DNA of 9,293 nucleotides. It comes from Methanocellales archaeon (GTDB taxonomy: Archaea > Halobacteriota > UBA148 > JAUWXC01). This document shows positions 1-6,257 of the stretch, piece by piece. The DNA is taken from assembly GCA_030616565.1 (NCBI GenBank), contig JAUWXC010000026.1, forward strand, positions 1-9,293. Direction: 5' to 3'. A program made the translations under genes and the position numbers. The notes beneath the pieces were generated by a model, which was not told the origin of the DNA, made no database searches, and worked only from the letters and a program-made list of their open reading frames with translations. Within the stretch, counting starts at the first letter, position 1, and every line of letters starts with the position of its first letter.

Positions 1-1
1 G

Positions 2-709
2 TTCGTAAAACATCCAGGGCAGGGATGGATTGAGGTTACCGAGATTGGCATGTATTCACCGATTGCACTTGCCAATTATGATATTACATACCCCGTCTTT
101 AACTCCGGTCCTGGCCTGGGCAGGATGGTCATGTTATCCGAGGGCATTGGAGATATCAGAGAGGTTCATTTCCCAGAATTCTATACAGAGCTGGCCCTGA
201 GCGATGAAAAAATCGCTGCCATGACTAGCATTGACAAAAGGCCGGAGACACCTGCAGGAAAGGATATTGCAGAAGCGATCGTCAAAACGTGCGAGAAATA
301 TGGCAATGAACCGTCCCCCTGTAGATTTGAGGTGTGGAAAAGCGAGGTCAGGGGCAAGCACATCGTGGTGTACATAGTAGAGGAGGAGAAAAACACAAAG
401 CTCTGCGGACCGGCATTCCTCAATGAGATAGTGGTATACAGGGGCGATGTCATCGGCGTTCCGCCAACAGAAAAATTCGAGGAAATCCGCAACAAGGGCA
501 TCAGAACCGGCATCAGATTCATCGACGGATTTGCCGCACTGGCAGCACATGAAATCGAGCATGGAGAAAAGACCATCAAGACAAAGATAGCAGAGGCGCT
601 GAGCGATATAAATGTGAAGATAGACCCGGTTGCGCTCAGATATATCCAGAGCAATAACAAAAAACTCGACATAAGAGGTCCTGTGTTCACCACCGTCAAG
701 GTTGAGTGA
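2..709 (+). CDS. sepS: O-phosphoseryl-tRNA(Cys) synthetase (SepRS), C-terminal part, 5' end outside window
   Basis: Class II aminoacyl-tRNA synthetase that attaches O-phosphoserine to tRNA-Cys; SepCysS then converts it to Cys-tRNA. This is the tRNA-dependent cysteine route of methanogens and relatives. The frame is open from base 2, so an ATG at 50 is internal: the preceding residues (FVKHPGQGWIEVTEIG) continue the catalytic domain. Visible are the motif 3 region around residues 35-41 of the fragment (NSGPGLGR), followed by family-typical stretches such as FPEFYTELALSDEKIA, IVKTCEKYGNEPSPC, NTKLCGPAFLNE and GIRTGIRFIDGFAA, the last ones in the C-terminal tRNA-recognition region. About 235 of the usual roughly 530-550 residues are present. 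The residue before the motif 3 arginine is Gly, where I would expect an acidic residue. The stop is one base short of the next gene's ATG, so it probably leads an operon-like run. Assignment is by remembered family patterns, with high confidence. Confidence 0.9.
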   Translation, partial: FVKHPGQGWIEVTEIGMYSPIALANYDITYPVFNSGPGLGRMVMLSEGIGDIREVHFPEFYTELALSDEKIAAMTSIDKRPETPAGKDIAEAIVKTCEKYGNEPSPCRFEVWKSEVRGKHIVVYIVEEEKNTKLCGPAFLNEIVVYRGDVIGVPPTEKFEEIRNKGIRTGIRFIDGFAALAAHEIEHGEKTIKTKIAEALSDINVKIDPVALRYIQSNNKKLDIRGPVFTTVKVE

Positions 710-710
710 G

Positions 711-1403
711 ATGAAATTGCTCCTATTGTTGCCAACTTTAAATGAAGAAGAAGCGCTAAAGGCGCTGGCAAATGAAATTCCCGATGAATTCGAAGTTCTG
801 GTGGTGGACGGATACTCTACAGACGGAACGAAGGATGTTGCACTCGGGCATGGGTGGACTTTCATCACCCAGAGGTATGGCAGGGGCAAGGGATGCGGCA
901 TCAGGACGGGCATGGAAGAGTTTCTGAAGACGGATGGCGATTATCTCGGGATCATCGACGCGGACTACGCCTGCGACCCCAAAGAAGTGACAAGAATACT
1001 GCAGGCGCTGAGGGATGGAGGTCTTGATGTTGTGCTGGGTAGTCGCGACAGGGTGATGCAACTGCAGTACTTAGGGGAGTTTTCAGTATTCATCAACTGG
1101 CTCACATCCAGTATAGTATCACACGTATACAGGCAGAAACTATCCGACATCCAGACTGGCTATTGGACATTTACCAGAGATGCAGTCGAGAGGGTCCTGC
1201 CGCACTTAGTGGCGAATGATTTTGAAATCGAGTATGATTTGCTGTACAATGCGTGGCGATTGGGATTAAAAATAGGAGAGACGCCTGTAAGCATCAGAAG
1301 AAGGGCGGGGGAGAGCAAATTCAGCATATATCACAGGTTCAAGCAGATAGGGTACGGATTAAAATATCTCTGTCTGAGCCTGGGGCACTTGTATGGAAAG
1401 TGA
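711..1403 (+). CDS. Family 2 glycosyltransferase, dolichyl-phosphate hexose synthase-like (AglJ-like?)
   Basis: A 230-residue GT-A fold transferase that probably moves a sugar from a nucleotide donor to a polyprenyl (dolichyl) phosphate at the inner face of the membrane, as in archaeal N-glycosylation or envelope glycan synthesis. The N-terminus has the family signature LLLPTLNEEEAL, then VVDGYSTDGT (nucleotide-binding loop), a basic YGRGKG stretch, and a DADYACDP motif that supplies the metal-binding DxD around residues 83-85. The C-terminal basic stretch RRRAGESKF is typical of DPM1-like enzymes. No transmembrane tail is visible, so it is the soluble or peripheral form. I chose ATG 711 over the in-frame TTG 702 because AAGGT at 698-702 sits 8 bases upstream of the ATG and the protein then begins MKLLLLLPTLNE, as is usual. 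It follows sepS by one base. The sugar and the pathway cannot be read from the sequence. Confidence 0.85.
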   Translation: MKLLLLLPTLNEEEALKALANEIPDEFEVLVVDGYSTDGTKDVALGHGWTFITQRYGRGKGCGIRTGMEEFLKTDGDYLGIIDADYACDPKEVTRILQALRDGGLDVVLGSRDRVMQLQYLGEFSVFINWLTSSIVSHVYRQKLSDIQTGYWTFTRDAVERVLPHLVANDFEIEYDLLYNAWRLGLKIGETPVSIRRRAGESKFSIYHRFKQIGYGLKYLCLSLGHLYGK

Positions 1404-2067
1404 CATTTTTAGCAAAAAGCGTGATGTAGCATCACTTCTTGAGACTCAAAAATTTATTGCTGATAGGGCAATTGTTGAAGACCGATTTGAAACGCTGAAA
1501 AGCATCGCTGGCGTAGATCAGGCATTCTTTGATAACAAGGTCATCTCTGGAATTGTCGTTCTTGGTTATGAGACGATGGACGTTCGGGAGAGGGGGTACT
1601 CAATTGAAGAAGTTGATTTTCCCTATATCCCTACTTTTCTATCATTTAGAGAAGGACCAGCGATCATATCTGCATTTCGCACCCTAAAAAACAAACCTGA
1701 TTTGCTGATGGTCGATGGATGCGGCGTCAACCATCCCCGCAGGGCAGGGCTGGCAACCCATGTCGGCGTTGCGCTGGACACGCCAACGATAGGCGTTGCG
1801 AAGAGGCTGTTGTGCGGAAGGGTCAAGAAGCCTACGAAAGTCGGCGAGTGCAATCCCATACTCTTAGATGGCGAGCCTGTAGGCGCATCTCTCCTCTCAA
1901 AGAAGGGTTGCAATCCCATCTACATCGCGCCAGGGCATAGGGTTTCCCTGTGCACGACGATTAAAATCGTGAAACATTGCCTGCGCGGACACAAGCTTCC
2001 GGAGCCGATCCTAATTGCGCATGAGTATGCTGGCAGGGTCTCGAAACGTTTAAACAGTAGGACGTAG
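1393..2067 (+). CDS. nfi: Endonuclease V (deoxyinosine 3' endonuclease)
   Basis: A 224-residue, full-length endonuclease V, which nicks DNA (in some members RNA) one nucleotide 3' of inosine, an early step in repair of deaminated adenine. The sequence shows the RNase H-like catalytic set: AGVDQAF (Asp42), the wedge PYIP at 77-80 leading into FLSFREGP (Glu87), LLMVDGCGVNHPRRAG (Asp108), THVGVALDTPTIGVAKRLL, and PGHRVSL. His210 near the C-terminus is the likely counterpart of the fourth catalytic residue. The ATG lies 11 bases inside the glycosyltransferase gene and no strong Shine-Dalgarno is visible, which suggests translational coupling. Linking a DNA repair gene to sepS and a glycosyltransferase looks like genome packing rather than shared function. 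The family assignment is very secure. Confidence 0.95.
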   Translation: MESDIFSKKRDVASLLETQKFIADRAIVEDRFETLKSIAGVDQAFFDNKVISGIVVLGYETMDVRERGYSIEEVDFPYIPTFLSFREGPAIISAFRTLKNKPDLLMVDGCGVNHPRRAGLATHVGVALDTPTIGVAKRLLCGRVKKPTKVGECNPILLDGEPVGASLLSKKGCNPIYIAPGHRVSLCTTIKIVKHCLRGHKLPEPILIAHEYAGRVSKRLNSRT

Positions 2068-2100
2068 AGGATTCGTTGGTCGGACACAGGTGGGTTTAAC

Positions 2101-2529
2101 GTGGATAAAAGAACAAAAGTCCCGCAGCAATGGACACTTCTCGCTGCAACAGCAGGTCCAGAGCCGGCGTCCAAGAAAGTGGATTTGATAATTGACATCG
2201 CCAAACAGTTAAATGCAAGATTGGTAGTTTTGTATGTCATCTTAGCTCTGGGCTCAGTTCCTCCATCCTACTGGGCAGAAGATGGAAGAAGGGCCATTGA
2301 AATTTTTAAACAGGCGGGTAAGAGAAAGGGTGTCGATGTCAGAGGCGTGCTGGTAGAGAGCGAGCATATTGATAGTGCGATTCTACGTGCTGCCGAAGAT
2401 GCAGGTGCAGATATGATCGTCCTGGGTATGGGACGGCACAGCATTTTAAGACGCCTGTTCGGCGGCGATTTCATAGAACACATCATATATCGTTCCAAGC
2501 GGCCCGTAATAGTAATTCCTACGATTTAG
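2101..2529 (+). CDS. Universal stress protein (UspA-like), GTG start
   Basis: A 142-residue single Usp domain with the expected alternating beta/alpha pattern: WTLLAATAG strand, a long first helix, LVVLYVI strand, then EHIDSAILRAAEDAGADMIVLG and a C-terminal RPVIVIPTI strand. The ATP-binding signature G-x2-G-x9-G-(S/T) is poorly kept: the sequence reads GMGRHSILRRLFGGD, with Arg at the second glycine position and Asp at the Ser/Thr position, and the usual acidic residue after the first strand is missing (TAGPEP). It may therefore not bind ATP. The GTG start is supported by GGTGGG at 2090-2095, about five bases upstream. It lies 33 bases after nfi and may be co-transcribed with it. Its last 11 bases overlap the end of the convergent permease gene. 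Usp proteins are often encoded beside or fused to APC transporters, so regulation of the neighbouring permease is possible but unproven. Confidence 0.85.
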   Translation: MDKRTKVPQQWTLLAATAGPEPASKKVDLIIDIAKQLNARLVVLYVILALGSVPPSYWAEDGRRAIEIFKQAGKRKGVDVRGVLVESEHIDSAILRAAEDAGADMIVLGMGRHSILRRLFGGDFIEHIIYRSKRPVIVIPTI

Positions 2530-3787
2530 CGGTGTTGTAGATATACCATGCGACGCCTGCGCTCAGTACGCCAACTCCTGCGATTAAATCTTTCGCGCCA
2601 AACTGCGCTATTAAAATTAAGCAGGAAGCAGCACCAAGCATTGGAGTTACCGGGTATCCGGGCGCTTTAAAGGCGGGCATTTTCTTCTTCAGTTCCCTGT
2701 TGTATATCACTGCAAAGTCAACGAGCATAAACGCAAATAGAACCAGAATGTTAGCAGCTATCGCAAGTTTTTCGATATCCGCGATCATGGCTCCTGTAAT
2801 CATCATAACCCCGATGATGAACACGGATATGTGCGGCGTCTTAAACGTCGGGTGAACTCTGGAAAGGATGAAAGGCAGATTTCTGTCCCGCCCCATTGCC
2901 AAGGATATCCGCGATGCAGCGAGGGTGCACATGTTGATGGTGGATACCATCGCGAGAACTCCAATAATCGTTATCAAAATTATTCCAGCATCACCCATAA
3001 CCACCTCGGCTACGTAAACTATGGCCTTTGTTGGGTGAAGCTCATCATAGGCTACGATGCCGGTCATAGTGAGTGCAATCAGCATATACACAAAGGTCAC
3101 CACCCCGACCGATAGCATCATTGCACGCGGGATATTTCGCTCTGGCTCCTTCAACTCCTCCACCATGGTTGCGATTATAGCGAAACCTATGAAGGTCACG
3201 TAGAGAATCCCTGCTGCTTTAAAGACATTGCCCCAGCCATAAGGCGCAAAGGGCTGGTATAAAGCTGGATTGATGCTCGGAATGCAAATTGCTGAAAAGA
3301 TGCCCAATGCGCCGAGTAGTACGAGCGTGATTATGTTCTGTACCTTTGATGATATGCGCACGCCAACGTAGTTGATGAATGTTATTGCAATGCCAATCGC
3401 GACTATGCCTAACGTCCTTGGTATGTGTTGAAAGAAAATGCTGGCAAACACGATCAACCCCAATATGCTAAACCCAGATTTAACCACCAGACTGAACCAT
3501 TTTCCCCAACCGGCGAGAAAACCCCAGACACCCCCTACAGTTTCGTTGACGAGGACATATGCTCCGCCCGCCTTGGGTATCGCCGTAGCCAATTCGGCAT
3601 GACAAAGAGCAGTTAGCACAGAAGCAACACCAGCAATGAGGAAGGATATGACAACAGCGGGGCCGGCCATATTTGCAGCGAGACCGGGCAGCACGAAGAT
3701 GCCCGCACCGATCATGGCCCCGATGCCAATCATCGATGCATCTAAAAGCCCAAGAATGGGGGGTAGTTTGTCATATCGTTTTACCAT
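2519..3787 (-). CDS. APC-superfamily amino acid permease
   Basis: A 422-residue integral membrane transporter of the amino acid-polyamine-organocation superfamily, probably importing or exchanging amino acids. The N-terminus carries LGLLDASMIGIGAMIGAG followed by IFVLPG; the GAGIF segment at about residues 27-31 is the unwound substrate-binding part of TM1. Later stretches also fit the family: AELATAIPKAGGAYVLV (TM3 region), the loop MVEELKEPERNIPRAM, and a string of hydrophobic segments consistent with about 12 membrane spans. No fused Usp domain is present, but a stand-alone Usp gene lies tail to tail with it. The ATG is preceded by GGTG (minus strand) about seven bases away, and a TATATAA-like box lies about 60 bases upstream. 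The substrate cannot be told from the sequence. Confidence 0.9.
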   Translation of the reverse strand: MVKRYDKLPPILGLLDASMIGIGAMIGAGIFVLPGLAANMAGPAVVISFLIAGVASVLTALCHAELATAIPKAGGAYVLVNETVGGVWGFLAGWGKWFSLVVKSGFSILGLIVFASIFFQHIPRTLGIVAIGIAITFINYVGVRISSKVQNIITLVLLGALGIFSAICIPSINPALYQPFAPYGWGNVFKAAGILYVTFIGFAIIATMVEELKEPERNIPRAMMLSVGVVTFVYMLIALTMTGIVAYDELHPTKAIVYVAEVVMGDAGIILITIIGVLAMVSTINMCTLAASRISLAMGRDRNLPFILSRVHPTFKTPHISVFIIGVMMITGAMIADIEKLAIAANILVLFAFMLVDFAVIYNRELKKKMPAFKAPGYPVTPMLGAASCLILIAQFGAKDLIAGVGVLSAGVAWYIYNTAKS

Positions 3788-3844
3788 GTTTTTGCACCGA
3801 CCCTAAGCCCTCTCGAGAACTTTGGTGTGTGTTGGTGCAGACTT

Positions 3845-3853
3845 GTTATATAG
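3845..3853 (-). promoter_or_regulatory. Likely box A (TATA) for the permease gene
   Basis: On the minus strand the sequence reads CTATATAAC, about 60 bases before the permease ATG. Archaeal transcription normally starts about 25 bases downstream of box A, giving a leader of roughly 35 bases that would contain the GGTG ribosome binding site. The assignment rests on position and composition only. Confidence 0.45.
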
Positions 3854-3922
3854 CTATCGAACTTCGACATGTGACTTTGTGCAACGTTTTTGTACAGAGC
3901 AAGTTGGCACCCGAGCAAAAGC

Positions 3923-3931
3923 CTTAAAATA
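3923..3931 (+). promoter_or_regulatory. Likely box A (TATA) of the rbkR-ribB operon
   Basis: CTTAAAATA, preceded by an A-rich run that could act as a BRE, lies about 45-53 bases before the rbkR ATG. Transcription would start near 3950-3955, leaving a leader of about 20-25 bases with a GAGGAG ribosome binding site. The predicted start falls between the two palindromes just downstream, which fits repression by blocking RNA polymerase or TFB/TBP. Confidence 0.5.
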
Positions 3932-3938
3932 CTATTAT

Positions 3939-3966
3939 TCAATATTGAGAAGCGTATCAATATTGA
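3939..3966. promoter_or_regulatory. Twin palindromic operator candidate (2 x TCAATATTGA)
   Basis: Two perfect copies of the self-complementary 10-mer TCAATATTGA occupy 3939-3948 and 3957-3966. Their centres are 18 bases apart, and both copies are followed by G. They lie directly between the box A candidate and the ribosome binding site of a gene encoding a winged-helix/riboflavin kinase fusion, so an autoregulatory operator for RbkR is the natural reading. Palindromy, repetition and position are seen directly; the binding protein is inferred. I found no further copy of the core CAATATTG in the window. Confidence 0.7.
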
Positions 3967-3970
3967 GGAG
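3965..3970 (+). promoter_or_regulatory. Ribosome binding site of rbkR
   Basis: GAGGAG lies five bases before ATG 3976 and fixes this start. Its first two bases are also the last two of the second palindrome, so a protein or RNA structure on the palindrome could also affect translation. Confidence 0.7.
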
Positions 3971-3975
3971 ATTGT

Positions 3976-4635
3976 ATGGCAGATGTTAATGCGCTCAAAA
4001 AACTGGCATTATTGGGTGCCACCAAAGGTCCGATTCAGCTATCATCGTCCAGCTTTGCCAAGCGCATATCATCGAGCACCCAGACCGCATCACGGCGGTT
4101 GCAAGCTCTGGAGCGGGAAGGATTGATTTCCAGGACCATTCTCCCGGCAGGGGGGCAGCACATCACGCTCACCGAAAACGGCAAGGATGTGTTGAGAAAC
4201 GAGTACTACGAATACCAAAAGATTTTCGAACCGATCAAGAACGAAGTCGTGCTAAGGGGCGAGGTGATCACCGGTCTCGGAGAAGGGCAGTACTACATGT
4301 CGCTGGAAGGATACAGAACGCAGTTCAAAGATAAATTGAGCTTTACACCGTATCTAGGCACGCTGAACCTCATACTGGATGATGAAAATGCTGTCCTCAG
4401 GAAAAAATTGAATGAAAATGAGGGCATCCCCATTCATGGTTTTAACTCCCAGCAAAGGACGTTTGGTGGTGGCAAGTGCTTCAGAGCTACGATTGGAGAA
4501 ATAGAAGGTGCCGCCATAATTCCAGACAGGTCACACTACCCTGATAATGTATTAGAGGTCATTGCACCAAAGAATCTTAGAAAAATGCTCAGGCTGAAGG
4601 ATGGGGATGAAGTTAGCGTGAGGGTCGTCTTATGA
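3976..4635 (+). CDS. rbkR: RbkR-type bifunctional protein: winged-helix regulator fused to CTP-dependent riboflavin kinase
   Basis: 219 residues in two parts. Residues about 1-80 form a winged helix-turn-helix of the MarR-like type: SFAKRISSSTQTASRRLQAL holds the HTH with its recognition helix near 36-49, followed by a wing (GQHITLTENGKDVL). Residues about 92-219 are the archaeal riboflavin kinase, which phosphorylates riboflavin to FMN using CTP instead of ATP. Key stretches are GEVITGLGEGQYYMSL (95-110), FTPYLGTLNLIL (123-134) and the C-terminal LEVIAPKNLRKMLRLKDGDEV. The family is known as a regulator of riboflavin genes in archaea that senses flavin through its kinase domain. Here it heads an operon with ribB, joined by an ATGA overlap, and the paired palindromes in its promoter suggest that it represses its own operon. 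The gene is also called ribK. Family and fold assignment are secure; the regulatory role of this copy is inferred. Confidence 0.93.
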   Translation: MADVNALKKLALLGATKGPIQLSSSSFAKRISSSTQTASRRLQALEREGLISRTILPAGGQHITLTENGKDVLRNEYYEYQKIFEPIKNEVVLRGEVITGLGEGQYYMSLEGYRTQFKDKLSFTPYLGTLNLILDDENAVLRKKLNENEGIPIHGFNSQQRTFGGGKCFRATIGEIEGAAIIPDRSHYPDNVLEVIAPKNLRKMLRLKDGDEVSVRVVL

Positions 4636-5330
4636 AACACGAAATTGAAAACGTGTGCAAGGCGATCGCATCCGTGAGAAGGGGCGATATGGTCCTGATA
4701 TACGATTCTGATAATAGAGAGGGCGAGACCGATATCGTGATGCCGGCGCACGCCGTCACCCCGAAAGATGTAGCCCTAATGCGAAGGGATGCGGGCGGGC
4801 TGATATGCGTTGCAATCCATCCCATTGCAGCGGAGCGGCTCAGATTGCCGTTCGTGTCAGACCTGTTGAGATATGCAGGCGGCAATGGCTTTGATGTCGC
4901 GGAAGTAGCAGAGATGCCGGGTGATGTTCCGTATGACAGGAGTTCATCGTTCTCGCTCTGGGTCAATCACAGGAAGACCTTTACCGGAATAACGGATATC
5001 GATAGGGCGCTGACCATCAACGAAATCGACAAGGCCGTCAAGCTGTCGATGAACGGCACTAAGGTTGATTTCGGCAAGGAGTTTCGCTCGCCTGGACATG
5101 TTCCGTTGCTGAGGGCAGCGAATAATTTGCTTCGCGAGAGAGAAGGCCAGACTGAACTGTCGATTGCCCTAGCAGAACTCGCAGGGATCACACCTGCAAT
5201 GGTCATGTGTGAGATGTTAGATGAAGGGAACGGAAGGGCGCTATCCAAAGAAGATGCCAGGCGCTACGCAGAGTCTCACAGACTTGTTTTCCTCGAGGGT
5301 AGCGAGATCGTAGAGACGTGCAACCGCTGA
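4632..5330 (+). CDS. ribB: 3,4-dihydroxy-2-butanone 4-phosphate synthase (RibB)
   Basis: A 232-residue stand-alone DHBP synthase, which converts ribulose 5-phosphate to 3,4-dihydroxy-2-butanone 4-phosphate and formate, the four-carbon input to riboflavin. The acidic active-site loop DSDNREGETD (25-34) is intact, with Glu30 the expected metal ligand. FTGITDIDRALT (117-128), RSPGHVPLLRA (152-162, with the second conserved His156), TELSIALAELAGITPA and VMCEML (Glu194) also match. However, the motif usually read as R-x-G-H-T-E is REGQTE here: residue 173 is Gln (codon CAG, 5148-5150) where the enzyme's other metal-binding histidine is expected. The rest of the protein shows no decay. The ATG overlaps the rbkR stop by four bases, so translation is coupled, and ribK-ribB adjacency also occurs in other archaea. 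No RibA (GTP cyclohydrolase II) domain is attached. Confidence 0.93.
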   Translation: MKHEIENVCKAIASVRRGDMVLIYDSDNREGETDIVMPAHAVTPKDVALMRRDAGGLICVAIHPIAAERLRLPFVSDLLRYAGGNGFDVAEVAEMPGDVPYDRSSSFSLWVNHRKTFTGITDIDRALTINEIDKAVKLSMNGTKVDFGKEFRSPGHVPLLRAANNLLREREGQTELSIALAELAGITPAMVMCEMLDEGNGRALSKEDARRYAESHRLVFLEGSEIVETCNR

Positions 5331-5339
5331 TTTAAAAAT
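5331..5339 (+). promoter_or_regulatory. Possible box A for the aminotransferase gene
   Basis: TTTAAAAAT immediately follows the ribB stop and lies 49-57 bases before ATG 5388. Initiation near 5357-5362 would leave a leader with the GGTGG ribosome binding site at 5376-5380. A second AT-rich stretch (ACATATATT, 5346-5354) lies too close to that site to be a good box A. Read-through from ribB is equally possible. Confidence 0.4.
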
Positions 5340-5387
5340 CATAACACATATATTCCTTTGAGGATAGTATACAGAGGTGGCATTTGT

Positions 5388-6257
5388 ATGTCTGGGCTTA
5401 TCTACATAAATGGCGAGTTTGTTCCAAGAGAAGAAGCGAAGATATCGATTTTTGACCATGGATTCCTTTATGGCGACGGCGTGTTTGAGGGAATACGTGC
5501 ATACAACGGCAAGGTCTTCAAATTGAATGAGCACATCGACCGCCTGTACAAATCTGCCAGCGCAATATGTCTGAAGATACCCCTGTCAAAGGAGAAAATG
5601 AAGGCGACCATCTTAGAATGTCTCAGAAAGAACGATTTAAAAAATGCGTACATCCGTCCAATCGTGTCGAGGGGCATCGGTGATCTTGGGCTGGACCCAA
5701 GAAAATGCCCAAAGCCGAACGTAATCATCATCACCCAGGAATGGGGCGCGCTATATGGAGATTTGTATGAAAAGGGGCTGGCAGCGGTGACCGTAGGGGT
5801 GCGCCGCAACCCACCAGAATCGCTCCCGCCAAACATCAAGTCATTGAACTATCTCAATAACATCCTCGCGAAGCTCGAAGCGAATGAGAAGGAGGGAGAT
5901 GAGGCGATCATGTTCGATATTCATGGCCATCTGTCAGAGGGTACCGGTGATAACATTTTTTTGGTAGAGAACGGGCGCGTCATAACGCCGCCCACGATAA
6001 ACAATCTTGAAGGAATTACGAGGGCTACCGTAATCGATATCGCAAAGAAGTTGGGTTACGTTGTCGAGGAAAAGAACTGTGGACTGTACGACCTTTACAC
6101 CGCTGACGAAGTATTCGTTACCGGTACAGCAGCAGAAGTGGCACCCATAACAAAAATCGATGGGCGAGTCATAGGAGATGGCAAACCCGGTAGGATGACA
6201 AAGCAACTCATGACAGAGTTCAAGAAACTGACTGAAAGAAATGGGACGCCTATATAA
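5388..6257 (+). CDS. ilvE: Branched-chain amino acid aminotransferase (PLP fold type IV)
   Basis: A 289-residue class IV aminotransferase that interconverts branched-chain 2-oxo acids and Leu, Ile or Val with glutamate. Typical features in order are [49 protein letters not shown], the PLP lysine in [16 protein letters not shown] (Lys151), the [11 protein letters not shown] loop (Glu184), [17 protein letters not shown] and [14 protein letters not shown]. The length matches the archaeal/bacterial IlvE family. I chose ATG 5388 over an in-frame TTG at 5358 because GGTGG at 5376-5380 precedes it by seven bases and the protein then begins at the conserved IYINGEF strand; the ten extra residues ([10 protein letters not shown]) have no counterpart. 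D-amino acid aminotransferase is the closest alternative, but the KSLNYLNN and EGITR context favours IlvE. Its last eight bases overlap the end of the convergent protease gene. Confidence 0.9.
   Translation: MSGLIYINGEFVPREEAKISIFDHGFLYGDGVFEGIRAYNGKVFKLNEHIDRLYKSASAICLKIPLSKEKMKATILECLRKNDLKNAYIRPIVSRGIGDLGLDPRKCPKPNVIIITQEWGALYGDLYEKGLAAVTVGVRRNPPESLPPNIKSLNYLNNILAKLEANEKEGDEAIMFDIHGHLSEGTGDNIFLVENGRVITPPTINNLEGITRATVIDIAKKLGYVVEEKNCGLYDLYTADEVFVTGTAAEVAPITKIDGRVIGDGKPGRMTKQLMTEFKKLTERNGTPI

Larger units (their letters stand above)
3788..3975. other. Divergent intergenic region between permease and rbkR
   Basis: This 188-base gap, the largest in the window, separates the leftward permease gene from the rightward flavin operon. 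It holds a minus-strand box A candidate (3845-3853), a plus-strand box A candidate (3923-3931), two identical 10-base palindromes (3939-3948 and 3957-3966) and the rbkR ribosome binding site (3965-3970). The stretch 3855-3920 contains no recognisable gene or structured RNA. The spacing suggests each promoter works independently. Confidence 0.7.

Noticed and set aside
134..913. Long minus-strand open frames opposite sepS and the glycosyltransferase
   Set aside because: They lie antisense to two genes with clear protein-family matches, have no recognisable domains and Cys/Ser/Phe-rich composition typical of shadow frames.
3791..3839. Inverted repeat TGCACC (3793-3798) / GGTGCA (3834-3839) near the permease start
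   Set aside because: The outer arm lies upstream of the likely permease transcription start and the six-base arms span about 35 bases, so a hairpin hiding the ribosome binding site is not supported.
3788..3975. An FMN riboswitch or other structured leader RNA ahead of the flavin operon
   Set aside because: No conserved FMN-aptamer elements are visible and the predicted leader is only about 20-25 bases; the palindromes fit a protein operator better.
3673..4126. Plus-strand frames 3673-3927 and 3890-4126 across the divergent promoter region
   Set aside because: They run through the permease start, the promoter and the rbkR start in other frames and show no protein-family features.
5358..5387. 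Ten-residue N-terminal extension of IlvE from a TTG
   Set aside because: A GGTGG ribosome binding site lies inside it, properly spaced for ATG 5388, and the family starts at the IYINGEF strand.
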